Shown here piece after piece: positions 1 through 8,544 of a stretch of DNA of 64,000 nt. The notes beneath the pieces were generated by a model. The model worked only from the letters and a program-made list of their open reading frames with translations. It had not been told where the DNA came from and searched no databases. How positions within the stretch are numbered: position 1 is the stretch's first letter; every line of letters starts with the position of its first letter. The translations under genes and the position numbers were made by a program. The DNA comes from CAILZL01 sp050248275 (GTDB taxonomy: Bacteria; Pseudomonadota; Gammaproteobacteria; Steroidobacterales; Steroidobacteraceae): the NCBI GenBank assembly GCA_050248275.1, contig JBFWSR010000005.1, positions 1 through 64,000 of the forward strand, in the 5' to 3' direction.

Positions 1-154
1 TGTTGCAGATTCCATGTCGGCACGGGACACACAGCTCCCACTTCAGATGCCGGATATACGACTGCAAGTGTTTCCTAAAGCCAAAAAAAAGATCAGCTCT
101 GCTACTTGCAGGGGGAGTCCATATACGTAGTGTTAGGCCAACTACCGTAACTAC

Positions 155-565
155 TCATGGCTTATAACCTAAAGATGGCGGACCTTCTGGATATTGAGGC
201 AGGTTATCTGTGATTTTTAGCCACAGTTGCTTTGAAGATACCCAAAAGTGCATGTCAGGTTTGAACAGTGATGGCTCGTCGAGACTACCGGCTGTTAAGC
301 CGATGACTCCAGCAGAAACACGTCGCGAGAAGATGCTTGAACCGCAACGCGAACAAAAACCGCGCTCAAGAGTTTCTGAAGAGTGAAATGTGCTGATTGG
401 GCCAGAGATAGCAACATGCTCAATGCGCATGAGTACGCGAGCATTAAAAGCAGCGCCGATAACTTTTTGACAAGCCCTACAGTGACATACCCTTTGGTTC
501 AAAGGATCAGAGGTCGTTTCATAACGCACGGCACCACATAGACAGCCACCACGGAATAAAGTCAT
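155..565 (-). CDS. GFA-family zinc-binding protein
   Basis: This 136-residue protein matches the GFA/CENP-V fold. The N-terminus carries GGCLCGAVRYE, followed by CHCRACQ around residue 28 and CSRCGSS around residue 71, which together supply the cysteine pairs that bind two zinc ions in this family. The founding member, Gfa, was described as activating formaldehyde with glutathione, but most homologues have no known substrate, so I assign only the fold. The gene stands alone in an AT-richer stretch at the window edge, with base composition unlike the genes after 0.8 kb. True frmA/frmB formaldehyde genes lie 38 kb away and show no link to it. Confidence 0.85.
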   Translation of the reverse strand: MTLFRGGCLCGAVRYETTSDPLNQRVCHCRACQKVIGAAFNARVLMRIEHVAISGPISTFHSSETLERGFCSRCGSSIFSRRVSAGVIGLTAGSLDEPSLFKPDMHFWVSSKQLWLKITDNLPQYPEGPPSLGYKP

Positions 566-628
566 TGAGCAAACCCTTTTCTACAATAGCCTATCTAAAA
601 GTAGGGGCCAGTGTTATGGGCCCTGAAT

Positions 629-646
629 GTCCCTTTATAAAGGGAC
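629..646. repeat. Perfect 18-bp palindrome
   Basis: GTCCCTTTATAAAGGGAC is a perfect palindrome in the 237-base intergenic region between the divergent GFA and trmL genes. It has no loop and no following T-run, so it does not look like a terminator. It could be a dimeric operator or part of a dispersed repeat. No other gene is visible between 566 and 802. Confidence 0.5.
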
Positions 647-802
647 TTAATGCTGCAATCGACACAACATCCTCCTGCTTTCCTTTCATCAGCAATGACT
701 TGTGCCTTTTGTAGTCGATGATAATGCAAAAAGCAAAAGGGACTTGGGACCGGGGGCGGGTTCAGTACACTAGCGCACCATCCCCAGCTCGATGGCCATT
801 CC

Positions 803-1267
803 GTGTTTCACATTGTCTTGTTTGAACCTGAAATTCCGCCCAACACCGGCAACGTCATTCGCCTGAGCGCCAATACCGGCTCGCGGCTGCATCTGATCGA
901 GCCGCTGGGTTTTGATGTCAGCGAAAAAAGTCTGCGCCGGGCGGGGTTGGACTATCACCAGCTCACGCACATGCAGGTGTGGCCGTCCTTGCAAAGCTGT
1001 TTCGACGACATTCGTCCGAATCGCTGGTTTGCCCTGTCCACGCGCGGCGCGCAGCGTTATGACCAGGCGGCGTATCAGCCGGGCGATACCTTCGTATTCG
1101 GTCCCGAGACGCGCGGCCTGCCGCAGGCCTTGCTGGAACAATGTCCTGTGGAGCAGCGGTTGCGCATTCCCATGCTGCCCGGCAATCGCAGCCTGAACCT
1201 GTCGAATTCGGTGGCGGTGCTGGTGTATGAAGCCTGGCGGCAGCAGGGCTTTGCTGCGGGTGCATGA
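803..1267 (+). CDS. trmL: tRNA (cytidine(34)-2'-O)-methyltransferase
   Basis: This 154-residue protein is a minimal SPOUT methyltransferase of the TrmL (YibK) type, which methylates the ribose of the wobble base in tRNA-Leu isoacceptors using S-adenosylmethionine. It opens with MFHIVLFEPEIPPNTGNVIR, the family's signature N-terminus, and has the C-terminal knot motifs FVFGPETRGLP (near residue 96) and IPMLPGNRSLNLSNSVAV (near residue 122). The length is typical. The start is GTG; no in-frame ATG lies upstream. The gene is monocistronic, with a dienelactone hydrolase homologue 76 bases downstream. Identification is firm. Confidence 0.95.
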   Translation: MFHIVLFEPEIPPNTGNVIRLSANTGSRLHLIEPLGFDVSEKSLRRAGLDYHQLTHMQVWPSLQSCFDDIRPNRWFALSTRGAQRYDQAAYQPGDTFVFGPETRGLPQALLEQCPVEQRLRIPMLPGNRSLNLSNSVAVLVYEAWRQQGFAAGA

Positions 1268-1343
1268 ATGCGCCAGCTCTTGCATGATAGTCACCTGCCT
1301 GATTTAGGATGTAGGTCTTGCCCATTCATCTGGAGAACAACTC

Positions 1344-2063
1344 ATGACGATTCGCGAACAGCATATCGAGTATCGAGATGGCGATGTCTTGCTGGAAGGT
1401 TTCTTCTGTTATGACGATTCGCATGCCGGTCCGTTGCCGGCGGTGCTGATCAGTCATGCCTGGGGCGGACGCGATGAGTTTGTCGAGCGCAAGGCGCGGC
1501 GTCTGGCCTGGCATGGTTATGCGGCGTTTGCGCTGGACATGTATGGCAAGGGCAGGCGTGGCCGCAATCCCCAAGAAAACCAAGCGTTGATGATGCCATT
1601 CCTCAAGGATCGCACGCAATTATTGCAGCGCATTTCCGCAGCGCTGACGACAGTGCGCAATCTTCCTCAGGTGGATGCCCGGCGTGTCGCCGCCATGGGG
1701 TTCTGCTTCGGCGGCCTGTGCGTACTGGATCTGGCGCGCAGCGGCGCGGAGGTGCGTGGCGTGATCAGTTTTCACGGCCAGCTCAAGCCAAATGATCTGC
1801 CGCCCGCCGGCAGTGTTCCGGCAAAAGTGCTGATACTGCATGGCTACGACGATCCGATGGCGCCGCCTGAAGACGTGCTGGCCATCGCCAAGGAATTCAC
1901 GCAGGCCGGTGCGGACTGGCAGATTCATGCCTACGGGCACACCGTGCATGCCTTTACCAATCCCGAGGCGACCAGTGGCGCTGGCGGTCTGCTCTACAAC
2001 GACAAGGCGGATCGCCGCTCCTGGCATTCGCTGATCCAGTTCCTTGAAGAAGTGCTGCGTTAA
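1344..2063 (+). CDS. Dienelactone hydrolase family protein
   Basis: A 239-residue alpha/beta hydrolase of the DLH family. The nucleophile elbow is GFCFGG (near residue 117), where Cys replaces the Ser of ordinary esterases as in dienelactone hydrolase; the Asp of the triad is probably in LHGYDDPMAP and the His in AYGHTVHAF. DLH members open cyclic esters or lactones, but the natural substrate here is unknown and there is no aromatic-degradation cluster around it. There is no signal peptide, so it is likely cytoplasmic. GGAG lies about ten bases before the ATG. A GC-rich hairpin follows the stop codon. Confidence 0.88.
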   Translation: MTIREQHIEYRDGDVLLEGFFCYDDSHAGPLPAVLISHAWGGRDEFVERKARRLAWHGYAAFALDMYGKGRRGRNPQENQALMMPFLKDRTQLLQRISAALTTVRNLPQVDARRVAAMGFCFGGLCVLDLARSGAEVRGVISFHGQLKPNDLPPAGSVPAKVLILHGYDDPMAPPEDVLAIAKEFTQAGADWQIHAYGHTVHAFTNPEATSGAGGLLYNDKADRRSWHSLIQFLEEVLR

Positions 2064-2081
2064 GACGGGGTTCCACTGTAA

Positions 2082-2101
2082 GGGCTCAATTCATTGGGCC
2101 C
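2082..2101 (+). terminator. Weak hairpin after the DLH gene
   Basis: GGGCTCAAT and ATTGGGCCC form a nine-pair stem (one G-U pair) with a two-base loop, 18 bases after the stop codon. No T-run follows directly; a run of seven T lies about 30 bases further on. It may end transcription of the hydrolase gene, but this is uncertain. Confidence 0.35.
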
Positions 2102-2174
2102 TGCTTGCAGATCGACAACCGGCAGGACCGTTTTTTTGTTGGACGCACTTAGGTACAGATAGTGACGACTGTCT

Positions 2175-2390
2175 TCATGCTTTTTTCAGGAAGCAGGTTT
2201 TCAGCACCAGACCTTTCACCTTGTCCGAGTTGCACTCGATTTCTTCTTCATCGTCGGTGAGGCGAATGTTCTTGATCAGGGCGCCGCGCTTCAGTGTCAC
2301 CGAAGTGCCTTTCACCTTGAGGTCCTTGATCACATGCACGGAGTCGCCGTCATGCAACTCGTTGCCATTGCTGTCTCTTGCGGTCATCAA
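2175..2390 (-). CDS. Short PhnA-domain (YjdM-like) protein
   Basis: This 71-residue protein corresponds to the C-terminal PhnA domain: DSNGNELHDGDSV, IKDLKVKG and IKNIRL match the conserved core of YjdM/PhnA. The usual family member is about 110 residues and begins with a zinc-ribbon that is missing here, and I see no trace of it upstream. The name 'alkylphosphonate utilisation' is historical; no phosphonate function is implied. It is followed on the minus strand by nothing obvious and preceded by gpsA 45 bases away, so it may be cotranscribed with the gpsA operon. The fold assignment is good; its role is unknown. Confidence 0.8.
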   Translation of the reverse strand: MMTARDSNGNELHDGDSVHVIKDLKVKGTSVTLKRGALIKNIRLTDDEEEIECNSDKVKGLVLKTCFLKKA

Positions 2391-2435
2391 ATAATTTCTC
2401 GAAGATTGAAATGTGTGATGCGGAGGGCGACTTGC

Positions 2436-3434
2436 TTAATCGATTTCGGCCTTGATGTTGCGGTTCATCAACTCCATCACGGCAGCTTGTGGCGGCAGGC
2501 CTTCGTGCAGCATGCGGAATACCTGCCGGCAGATGGGCATGTCTACCTGATGACGCATGGCCACTTCCATGACTGCGCGGGAAGCGGCAAAGCCTTCCAC
2601 CACCTGACCGATTTCCTGTTGCGCTTCGTCGGCGTTCTTGCCCGCGGCGAATGCCAGACCGAAGCGGCGATTGCGTGACTGATTGTCGGTGCAGGTCAGC
2701 ACCAGATCGCCGAGGCCCGCCAGGCCCATGAAGGTTTCGCGCTGTGCGCCCAGCGCCAGTCCCAGCCGGGTCATTTCCAGCAGGCCGCGCGTGATGAGGG
2801 CAATGCGGGTGTTGGCGCCGAAACCCAGTCCGTCCGAGATCGCCGCGGCAATGGCCAGTACGTTTTTCACGGCGCCGCCCACTTCGACACCCACCATGTC
2901 AGTGGAGGTGTAGGCGCGGAAGTTGTGGCCGGAAATGCTTCTGGCCAGCGCCAGTGCGAATTCAGGATTGCTGGCGGCCACTGTCAGCGCAGTGGGCAGG
3001 CCGGCGCCGACTTCGCGAGCGAAGGTTGGACCGGACAGCACGGCCATGGCAATGGCAGTGCCCAGCACATCCATGGCGACTTCATGCGGCAGCTTGCCGG
3101 TATTGAGCTCGAATCCCTTGGTGGCCCAGGCCAGACGCATGCCGGGCTGCATCAGTGGCGCCAGTTGCGTCAGTACGCTGCGAAAGGCGTGACTGGGCGC
3201 CGCGACCAGCACTTCACTACAGCCATTGAGCGCAGTTTCCAGGTCCGGTTCGACCTGCAGGCCAGCCGGAAACAGCGCGCCCGGCAGGTAGCGGGTGTTC
3301 TGCCGTGCCGTCTGCATGTGCGCCAATTGCTCGCGGTCACGGCCCCATAAACGAGTGGGTCGTCCGACGCGGGCAAATTGAATCGCCAGCGCCGTGCCCC
3401 AGGAGCCCGCCCCGACAACTGCAATCGGTGTCAT
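2436..3434 (-). CDS. gpsA: NAD(P)-dependent glycerol-3-phosphate dehydrogenase
   Basis: GpsA reduces dihydroxyacetone phosphate to sn-glycerol 3-phosphate, the backbone of phospholipids, in the cytoplasm. The 332-residue protein starts with the Rossmann motif VVGAGSWGTALA, has the substrate-site segment VLSGPTFAREV (near residue 133), the catalytic-lysine region VGGAVKNVLAIAAG-like (VGVEVGGAVKNVLA, near 185) and the GLGDLVLTCT motif (near 241). It is the last gene of a conserved gammaproteobacterial operon, six bases after secB, in the order rhodanese, grxC, secB, gpsA. Length and motifs are typical. Confidence 0.97.
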   Translation of the reverse strand: MTPIAVVGAGSWGTALAIQFARVGRPTRLWGRDREQLAHMQTARQNTRYLPGALFPAGLQVEPDLETALNGCSEVLVAAPSHAFRSVLTQLAPLMQPGMRLAWATKGFELNTGKLPHEVAMDVLGTAIAMAVLSGPTFAREVGAGLPTALTVAASNPEFALALARSISGHNFRAYTSTDMVGVEVGGAVKNVLAIAAAISDGLGFGANTRIALITRGLLEMTRLGLALGAQRETFMGLAGLGDLVLTCTDNQSRNRRFGLAFAAGKNADEAQQEIGQVVEGFAASRAVMEVAMRHQVDMPICRQVFRMLHEGLPPQAAVMELMNRNIKAEID

Positions 3435-3440
3435 GCCGGT

Positions 3441-3935
3441 CTAGTTGACGGTGGCTTGATTGGCCGCGTCGGCGGGCGCGTTCTGCTGCGCAGCCTGATC
3501 GAACAGCGCATCGAAGTTCACTGGCGGCAGCAGGAATGGCGGAAAACCACCCTTGAGCAGCATGTCTGAAATCGTCTGGCGTGCATACGGCAGCAGATAG
3601 TTGGGACAGAACACGCCCAGGATGCGGCGCAGCTCGGCTTCGGGAATGTTGCGTACCGCAAATGCGCCGGCCTGTTTGACTTCGCACAGCCAGATGGTCT
3701 TGTCTTCCATGGTGGAATGGACATTGATGGACAGCAGCACTTCGAACAATTCCTCGCCCAGCTGGTTGATGCTGGTGTTGAGGTTCATGTTGACGTTGGG
3801 GTTGCCGCCGTTCTGGGGAATGCGCGGCCCCATGGGCGATTCGAAGGATACGTCCTTCAGATACACCACCTGCGGTACGAACTGCGGTGCATTGGGATCG
3901 ACGGCGCCATTTTGTGGATTGTTTTCGTCAGCCAT
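3441..3935 (-). CDS. secB: Protein-export chaperone SecB
   Basis: SecB is a cytoplasmic tetrameric chaperone that holds preproteins unfolded and hands them to SecA. The 164-residue product has the family's core: QVVYLKDVSFESPMGP near residue 21, a central strand region ending IWLCEVKQAGAF, and the ILGVFCPNYLLPYARQTISD segment near residue 106 that forms the SecA contact. The first twenty residues and the QNAPADAANQATVN tail are polar extensions. It lies between grxC and gpsA in a conserved operon. Length is slightly above the E. coli protein (155 residues). Confidence 0.97.
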   Translation of the reverse strand: MADENNPQNGAVDPNAPQFVPQVVYLKDVSFESPMGPRIPQNGGNPNVNMNLNTSINQLGEELFEVLLSINVHSTMEDKTIWLCEVKQAGAFAVRNIPEAELRRILGVFCPNYLLPYARQTISDMLLKGGFPPFLLPPVNFDALFDQAAQQNAPADAANQATVN

Positions 3936-4006
3936 GTTGATGCCTTAACGGTTGGTAATGAAATGGATCGGAACGTTGATATTGAGCGTGAAACCTGACA
4001 GGCGTG

Positions 4007-4279
4007 TTACCTGGATGGCAGACCCAGTAGCGGATCCAGCTCCCCTTTGCGATCCAGCGCGGCCAGATCGTCGAAGCCGCCGATATGGCGTTCGCCGATG
4101 AAAATCTGCGGCACGGTGCGCCGGCCGCCGGAGCGCTGCAACATGATGTCGCGCTGTTCAGGCTGATCGTCGATCTTGATTTCGCGGATGTTGACCTGCT
4201 TGCGGGCGAACAGTTGTCGCGCGCGGTCGCAGTAGGGACAGATCTGCGTGCTGTACATGACGATGTCGGGTGTGCTCAT
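4007..4279 (-). CDS. grxC: Glutaredoxin 3
   Basis: A 90-residue glutaredoxin with the dithiol active site CPYCDRA at residues 14-20, the cis-proline segment RRTVPQIFIG near residue 53 and the GSH-binding IGGFDDLAALD near residue 67. Glutaredoxins reduce disulfides and mixed glutathione disulfides in the cytoplasm using glutathione. The gene sits between the rhodanese gene (11 bases upstream) and secB (71 bases downstream), the order seen in many gammaproteobacteria. Nothing unusual is seen. Confidence 0.96.
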   Translation of the reverse strand: MSTPDIVMYSTQICPYCDRARQLFARKQVNIREIKIDDQPEQRDIMLQRSGGRRTVPQIFIGERHIGGFDDLAALDRKGELDPLLGLPSR

Positions 4280-4290
4280 GGCAATGAACC

Positions 4291-4719
4291 TCAGGCTTTA
4301 CCGGGGCTGAGAGGCAGATTGTCCTGACGCCAGGCAGACAGGCCGCCACTCAGATTGAATACCGTGGTGAAACCCTGCGCCTTCAGCAGCCTGACTGCCT
4401 GCGCCGAACGGCTGCCGGCTTCGCAGCAGACGATGACCGGTTTCTCACGGTATTTTTTGATACTGTCCAGACTGGCCGCCAGCGTATCGAGGCTGATGTG
4501 ACGGGCATTGACGATGTGCCCGCCAGCAAACTCTTCCGCCGTGCGTACATCCAGCACCAGCGCTCCCTTGTTATGCAGGGCGATCGCTTCGTTGTTGCTG
4601 ATGCCGGTGGCGCCGGCCATGCGGTTACGCAGCTCGAACACGGTGGCAATAATGGCGACAATGAGCGTGCCACCTGCCAGGTAGGGGTGGTGGTTGAGAT
4701 ATTCCAGAAAGCGATCCAT
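4291..4719 (-). CDS. Membrane-anchored rhodanese-domain protein (YibN-like)
   Basis: A 142-residue protein with one N-terminal membrane helix (about residues 16-32) followed by a rhodanese domain. The domain has VLDVRTAEEFAGGHI near residue 58 and the active-site loop CCEAGSRSAQ, with Cys as the sulfur acceptor. I chose the ATG at 4719 because the protein then starts MDRFLEYLNHHPYL, as in YibN homologues; the open frame extends to 4923 but the extra part looks non-native. It heads the grxC-secB-gpsA operon. Its start codon shares bases with the likely start codon of the divergent envC-like gene. Confidence 0.9.
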   Translation of the reverse strand: MDRFLEYLNHHPYLAGGTLIVAIIATVFELRNRMAGATGISNNEAIALHNKGALVLDVRTAEEFAGGHIVNARHISLDTLAASLDSIKKYREKPVIVCCEAGSRSAQAVRLLKAQGFTTVFNLSGGLSAWRQDNLPLSPGKA

Positions 4720-5965
4720 GAGTAATGTGTCCACCAAATCGGGGCTTGAACAACAAAGGGCGCGCAGTATATCAGCCGCGCCCCGCTCGCGAGGCTTCCT
4801 GGCGTGGCTGTGCCTGTGCGGCATGCTGCTGGCCGTACCGGGCAATGCGGCTTCGCGCGACACTGCCAAGGCCAAGGAAGCCGAGCTGCGGCAGATGCGC
4901 GAACGCATTGAAACCGTACGCAAATCGATTCAGGCCGATGCCGAACGGCGCGATTCGCTGGTGGGTGAGCTGAAACAGGCCGATGAGAATATTCAGGCCA
5001 GGCGCAGCGAATTGGCGGACGTGCGCAGCCGGCGTCTGGCGGCGGAGCAGCAGATCAGGGCCCTGCAGCAGGAACAGACGCAGACCCAGCTCAAATTACA
5101 GATAGAGCGGGAGTCGCTGGCCAAAGAGCTGAAGCTGACTTACATGAACGGCCGCAATGAACAGCTCAAGCTGCTGCTCAATCAGCAGGACCCGGCGCAG
5201 CTTGGTCGCATGCTGAATTATTACGGTTATTTCGGCCGCGCCCGTGCCGAACATATCAAAACCATTACCGAGCAGTTGGCGCATCTCGAGCTGCTGGCCG
5301 AGCGGATCAGCGCCGAAACCGACAAGCTGCGCGACATCGAAGACGAGAGCGAACGCCATGCACAGGCACTGGTTTCGGCCAGACAGAAACGCGCCAACAC
5401 CTTGGCGCAGGTGGAGAACAAACTCAAGACCGGCAATGAACGCCTCAACAAGCTGCGCGCCGATGCCCAGGCGCTGGAGCGTCTGGTGGATGAGCTGCGC
5501 AAAGCCATGGCACGGGCGGCGGCGCAGGCCCGCGCCAACAAGTCCAATGGCCGGTCAGTGCCTGATCGTGCGCCAACCGGACGCGGTACCTGGCCCTGGC
5601 CGGTGAAGGGTGAAGTGCTGGCCCGCTTCGGACAGTTGCGTTCCGGCGGCCCCCTGAAGTGGGAGGGGCTGATGATTGGTTCCAGCCCGGGGGCACAGGT
5701 GCGGGCGCCCGCTGCGGGGCGCGTGCTGTATTCCGACTGGTTGCCCGGGCTGGGGCTGTTGCTGGTGCTGGATCACGGCGGCGGCATCATGAGCCTGTAT
5801 GGTCACAACGAGCAGCTATACAAGAAAGTCGGCGAACAGGTGAATGCCGGCGATCTGCTGTCGGTGGCGGGCGCAACCGGTATCGAGGATCACAGCGGCG
5901 TGTATCTGGAAATCCGCAACGGCAAGCAACCGGTCGATCCACTCAACTGGCTGGGAAAACCTTGA
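4718..5965 (+). CDS. envC: EnvC-like murein hydrolase activator (M23 family)
   Basis: This ~415-residue exported protein has a signal peptide ending near VPGNA, a long coiled-coil region (roughly residues 50-270, rich in Arg, Glu, Gln and Leu) and a C-terminal LytM/M23 domain containing GLGLLLVLDHGGGIMSLYGH. In E. coli, EnvC uses a degenerate LytM domain to activate the amidases AmiA and AmiB at the septum. In this domain the usual HxH is DHGGGIMSLYGH and the first-ligand region is WEGLMIGSSPGA, so the zinc site seems incomplete, as in EnvC. ATG 4718 or GTG 4727 are the only starts that keep the signal peptide close to the N-terminus. Confidence 0.9.
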   Translation: MSNVSTKSGLEQQRARSISAAPRSRGFLAWLCLCGMLLAVPGNAASRDTAKAKEAELRQMRERIETVRKSIQADAERRDSLVGELKQADENIQARRSELADVRSRRLAAEQQIRALQQEQTQTQLKLQIERESLAKELKLTYMNGRNEQLKLLLNQQDPAQLGRMLNYYGYFGRARAEHIKTITEQLAHLELLAERISAETDKLRDIEDESERHAQALVSARQKRANTLAQVENKLKTGNERLNKLRADAQALERLVDELRKAMARAAAQARANKSNGRSVPDRAPTGRGTWPWPVKGEVLARFGQLRSGGPLKWEGLMIGSSPGAQVRAPAAGRVLYSDWLPGLGLLLVLDHGGGIMSLYGHNEQLYKKVGEQVNAGDLLSVAGATGIEDHSGVYLEIRNGKQPVDPLNWLGKP

Positions 5966-6149
5966 GCTTTTGGGGCGGTTCACGTGTCAGCAATGTGAAC
6001 TGCTTCGCAATGACAATGACTGTCACGTCTTCTCAGCCAGTGGCGCTTCCAAAGTGTTAGCTCAGTCAAATTCCTAATCTGCACAGGGACTAACCTGCAA
6101 ACCCGACGTTAATTCAGATTGATTCAGCGGGCGCCGCTCAGGCCAACGA

Positions 6150-8423
6150 GTGACCAAGGACATGAACAAGGAAAATACCCTTCTGGAAGCCATTCCCCAG
6201 GTTTCCGGCACATCGGACGTCGCTGTCTCCATGGACATCAGTTCACTGAATCCCTATGGCCAGTTGCTGAAGATGCTCCTGCCGCGGGCGCTCAATATTG
6301 CCATCCATGATCGCAATGGCCTGTTGTTGTGGTCGGCCGATGCCTGCGAGTCCGGTGAACTCCAGCAACTGGTCGACGATGAAATTGCACGCAGTCAACT
6401 GGAACCGGAAGCGGGTGGCTGCCCGGCGCGAATGCAGCCTCTGGATCGCGAGACTGCCTATGTGTTTCCGCTTTACGACGTTGCTCAGCGTTTGCTGGGC
6501 ATGGTGGCGTTGTCCTGCGCCGAACGCGGCGCGGGCGTGCGTAGCGCCGAGGCGCTGGCCGGCTTGTTGCGTCCGGCACTGGAAGTACTCAGTCGCGAAC
6601 TGACCAGTCAGTACAGCATTGAAAGCCTGCAACGCGACCTGCGCATGCGCGACAACGATCTGGCCGTGGTGCTGGGCGAGGAAACGGGAACGCACGAACA
6701 GCTCAATGAAGTGGATGACTTTGCACGCCTGCTGAAGTCCTGTGTGAAACATATCGGCAGCACCATCGGCGCGCTGCTGATTCCCGAGAAGAACATTGCC
6801 GTCTATCGTGCGGGCGAGAATCAGCCGGCCAGCGCCGGTTCCGAGCTGCTCAATCGCACCCATCGTCACCTGTTTTCACTGGTGCAGGTGCAGCGTCGCA
6901 CGGTGTTGCTCAACCGGTCCATTGATACCGGACCGCTGGCGCATATCGATCACAAGATTCTGGCCTGTCCCATCGTTTATGGCGCGCGTCGGGTCGTAGG
7001 CGTGCTGGCATTCTTCAAGCCCATGGCAGACGCTGATTTCAGTCTGCGTGAAATTCATGTCATCGAATTGCTGGCGCGGCGCATTTCGCAGATCCTGCTG
7101 CATGCCTATGATGCCGCCACCGGCCTGCTGACCCGTTCGGCGCTGGAAAAACGCGCCACTCATGCGTTGCGCCTGCAACGCGACGGCGAAGTGCATCAGG
7201 TCATTTATGTCGATATCGACCGCCTGCATGTGCTCAATGAAATCTACGGCATGCATATCGGCGACGAGGTGATTGCGCGCGTGGCGGCACTCATTCGTGC
7301 CGCGAGCAGCACCAGAATCTCGGCCGCAAAAATATCCGGGGATCGTTTTGCCCTGTTCATGCAGCAGGCGCAATTGTCCGATGCCACGGCGCTGGCGGAA
7401 TCGCTCTGTGCTGCGATCAGTAAGATGGGATATGCCATTGGCGCCAAGACTGTCGAGGTCACGGCCAGTTTTGGTGTGGCACCGGTACAGCCTACCGAGC
7501 ATCCCCTGTCGCATGCGCTGGCCAGCGCCGAAGCGGCCTGCAAGGCTGCCAAGGATCGCGGTCGTGGCCGCGTCGAAGTGTTTGCCGATGCCGATCACAG
7601 CATCATCCGGCGTGTTGAAGACGTTACCCTGATCGGCGCCATTCGCGAAGCGCTGGAGCACAACCGCTTCCGTCTGCATGCGCAGCCCATTGTCGACCTG
7701 CATGGCAATTCCGGCCGGCAGCGATTTGAATTGCTGTTGCGCATGACGGATGCCAGCGGTCAGCCGATTACCGCAGAAAAATTCCTGCTGGCCGCCGAGC
7801 GCTACCAACTGGCGCCAGCCATTGATCGCTGGGTGGTCAGTTATGTGCTGGACATGGTGTCGGCGGTGGCGCCGCAGTTGCAGCGCGTCGGCGCCAGCTT
7901 TGCGGTGAACCTGTCAGGACAATCGCTGAGCGATGATGGTTTTCTGGATTTCCTGCAGGACAAGCTGGGCGCCTACGATTCGGTGGCTTCGCTGATTTCC
8001 TTCGAGCTGACAGAAACGGCGGCGGTATCCAATATCGTGCGCGCCGAGGCGTTGATGCGTAAATTGCGCGAACTGGGGCACGAAATCGCGCTGGATGATT
8101 TCGGCAAGGGCCTGTCATCCCTGTCCTATCTCAAGTCACTGCCGGTTACCTGCGTCAAGATGGATGGCGAACTGATTCGCGACCTGGTGCAGAATCCGCG
8201 TTCGCAGGCGATGGTCAGTGCCGTCGTGCAACTCGCGCGCGCCATGAAGCTGACCACCACTGCCGAGTGCATCGAAAGCGAAGCCATTCACAGGATTGTC
8301 GCCAAGCTCGGTGTGGATTACGCCCAGGGCTATGCCATCGGTCGTCCCCGTCCCCTTGAGCGGGTGCTGCAGGAATTGTTGCAGCATGCGCCGCGGCAAG
8401 CCGAGCTGCAGCATGCCAGTTGA
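6150..8423 (+). CDS. GGDEF/EAL protein with degenerate GGDEF site
   Basis: A 757-residue cytoplasmic signalling protein: N-terminal region with GAF-like character (to about 310), GGDEF-type domain (about 320-485) and EAL domain (about 495-745). The GGDEF signature is SGDRF near residue 396, so cyclase activity is doubtful. The EAL domain keeps the important acidic residues: FELLLR (Glu near 526), VNLSGQSL, FELTET, LDDFGKG, KMDGEL and AECIES. It is therefore a likely c-di-GMP phosphodiesterase with a regulatory pseudo-GGDEF domain. Start is GTG at 6150; an in-frame ATG lies at 6162. It precedes glgB on the same strand by 121 bases with no evident link. Confidence 0.9.
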   Translation: MTKDMNKENTLLEAIPQVSGTSDVAVSMDISSLNPYGQLLKMLLPRALNIAIHDRNGLLLWSADACESGELQQLVDDEIARSQLEPEAGGCPARMQPLDRETAYVFPLYDVAQRLLGMVALSCAERGAGVRSAEALAGLLRPALEVLSRELTSQYSIESLQRDLRMRDNDLAVVLGEETGTHEQLNEVDDFARLLKSCVKHIGSTIGALLIPEKNIAVYRAGENQPASAGSELLNRTHRHLFSLVQVQRRTVLLNRSIDTGPLAHIDHKILACPIVYGARRVVGVLAFFKPMADADFSLREIHVIELLARRISQILLHAYDAATGLLTRSALEKRATHALRLQRDGEVHQVIYVDIDRLHVLNEIYGMHIGDEVIARVAALIRAASSTRISAAKISGDRFALFMQQAQLSDATALAESLCAAISKMGYAIGAKTVEVTASFGVAPVQPTEHPLSHALASAEAACKAAKDRGRGRVEVFADADHSIIRRVEDVTLIGAIREALEHNRFRLHAQPIVDLHGNSGRQRFELLLRMTDASGQPITAEKFLLAAERYQLAPAIDRWVVSYVLDMVSAVAPQLQRVGASFAVNLSGQSLSDDGFLDFLQDKLGAYDSVASLISFELTETAAVSNIVRAEALMRKLRELGHEIALDDFGKGLSSLSYLKSLPVTCVKMDGELIRDLVQNPRSQAMVSAVVQLARAMKLTTTAECIESEAIHRIVAKLGVDYAQGYAIGRPRPLERVLQELLQHAPRQAELQHAS

Positions 8424-8544
8424 CAGCCTTGGACAGGGAGCGGGCTGGTAAAGATATATATCGACGGCACTTGCACATTGCTCCGCGAGTGACTACAACG
8501 AGTATTCGCTCTCCTTCAATGATGTCGCGCGGAGTCTTCAGTTA

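Noticed and set aside
132..138. GTTAGGC, which resembles the core of an integron attC site close to the GFA gene
   Set aside because: A degenerate 7-base core occurs often by chance, the second core is not found, and no matching site lies upstream of the gene.
770..1294. Long minus-strand frame opposite trmL
   Set aside because: It is the antisense shadow of trmL and lacks a family match.
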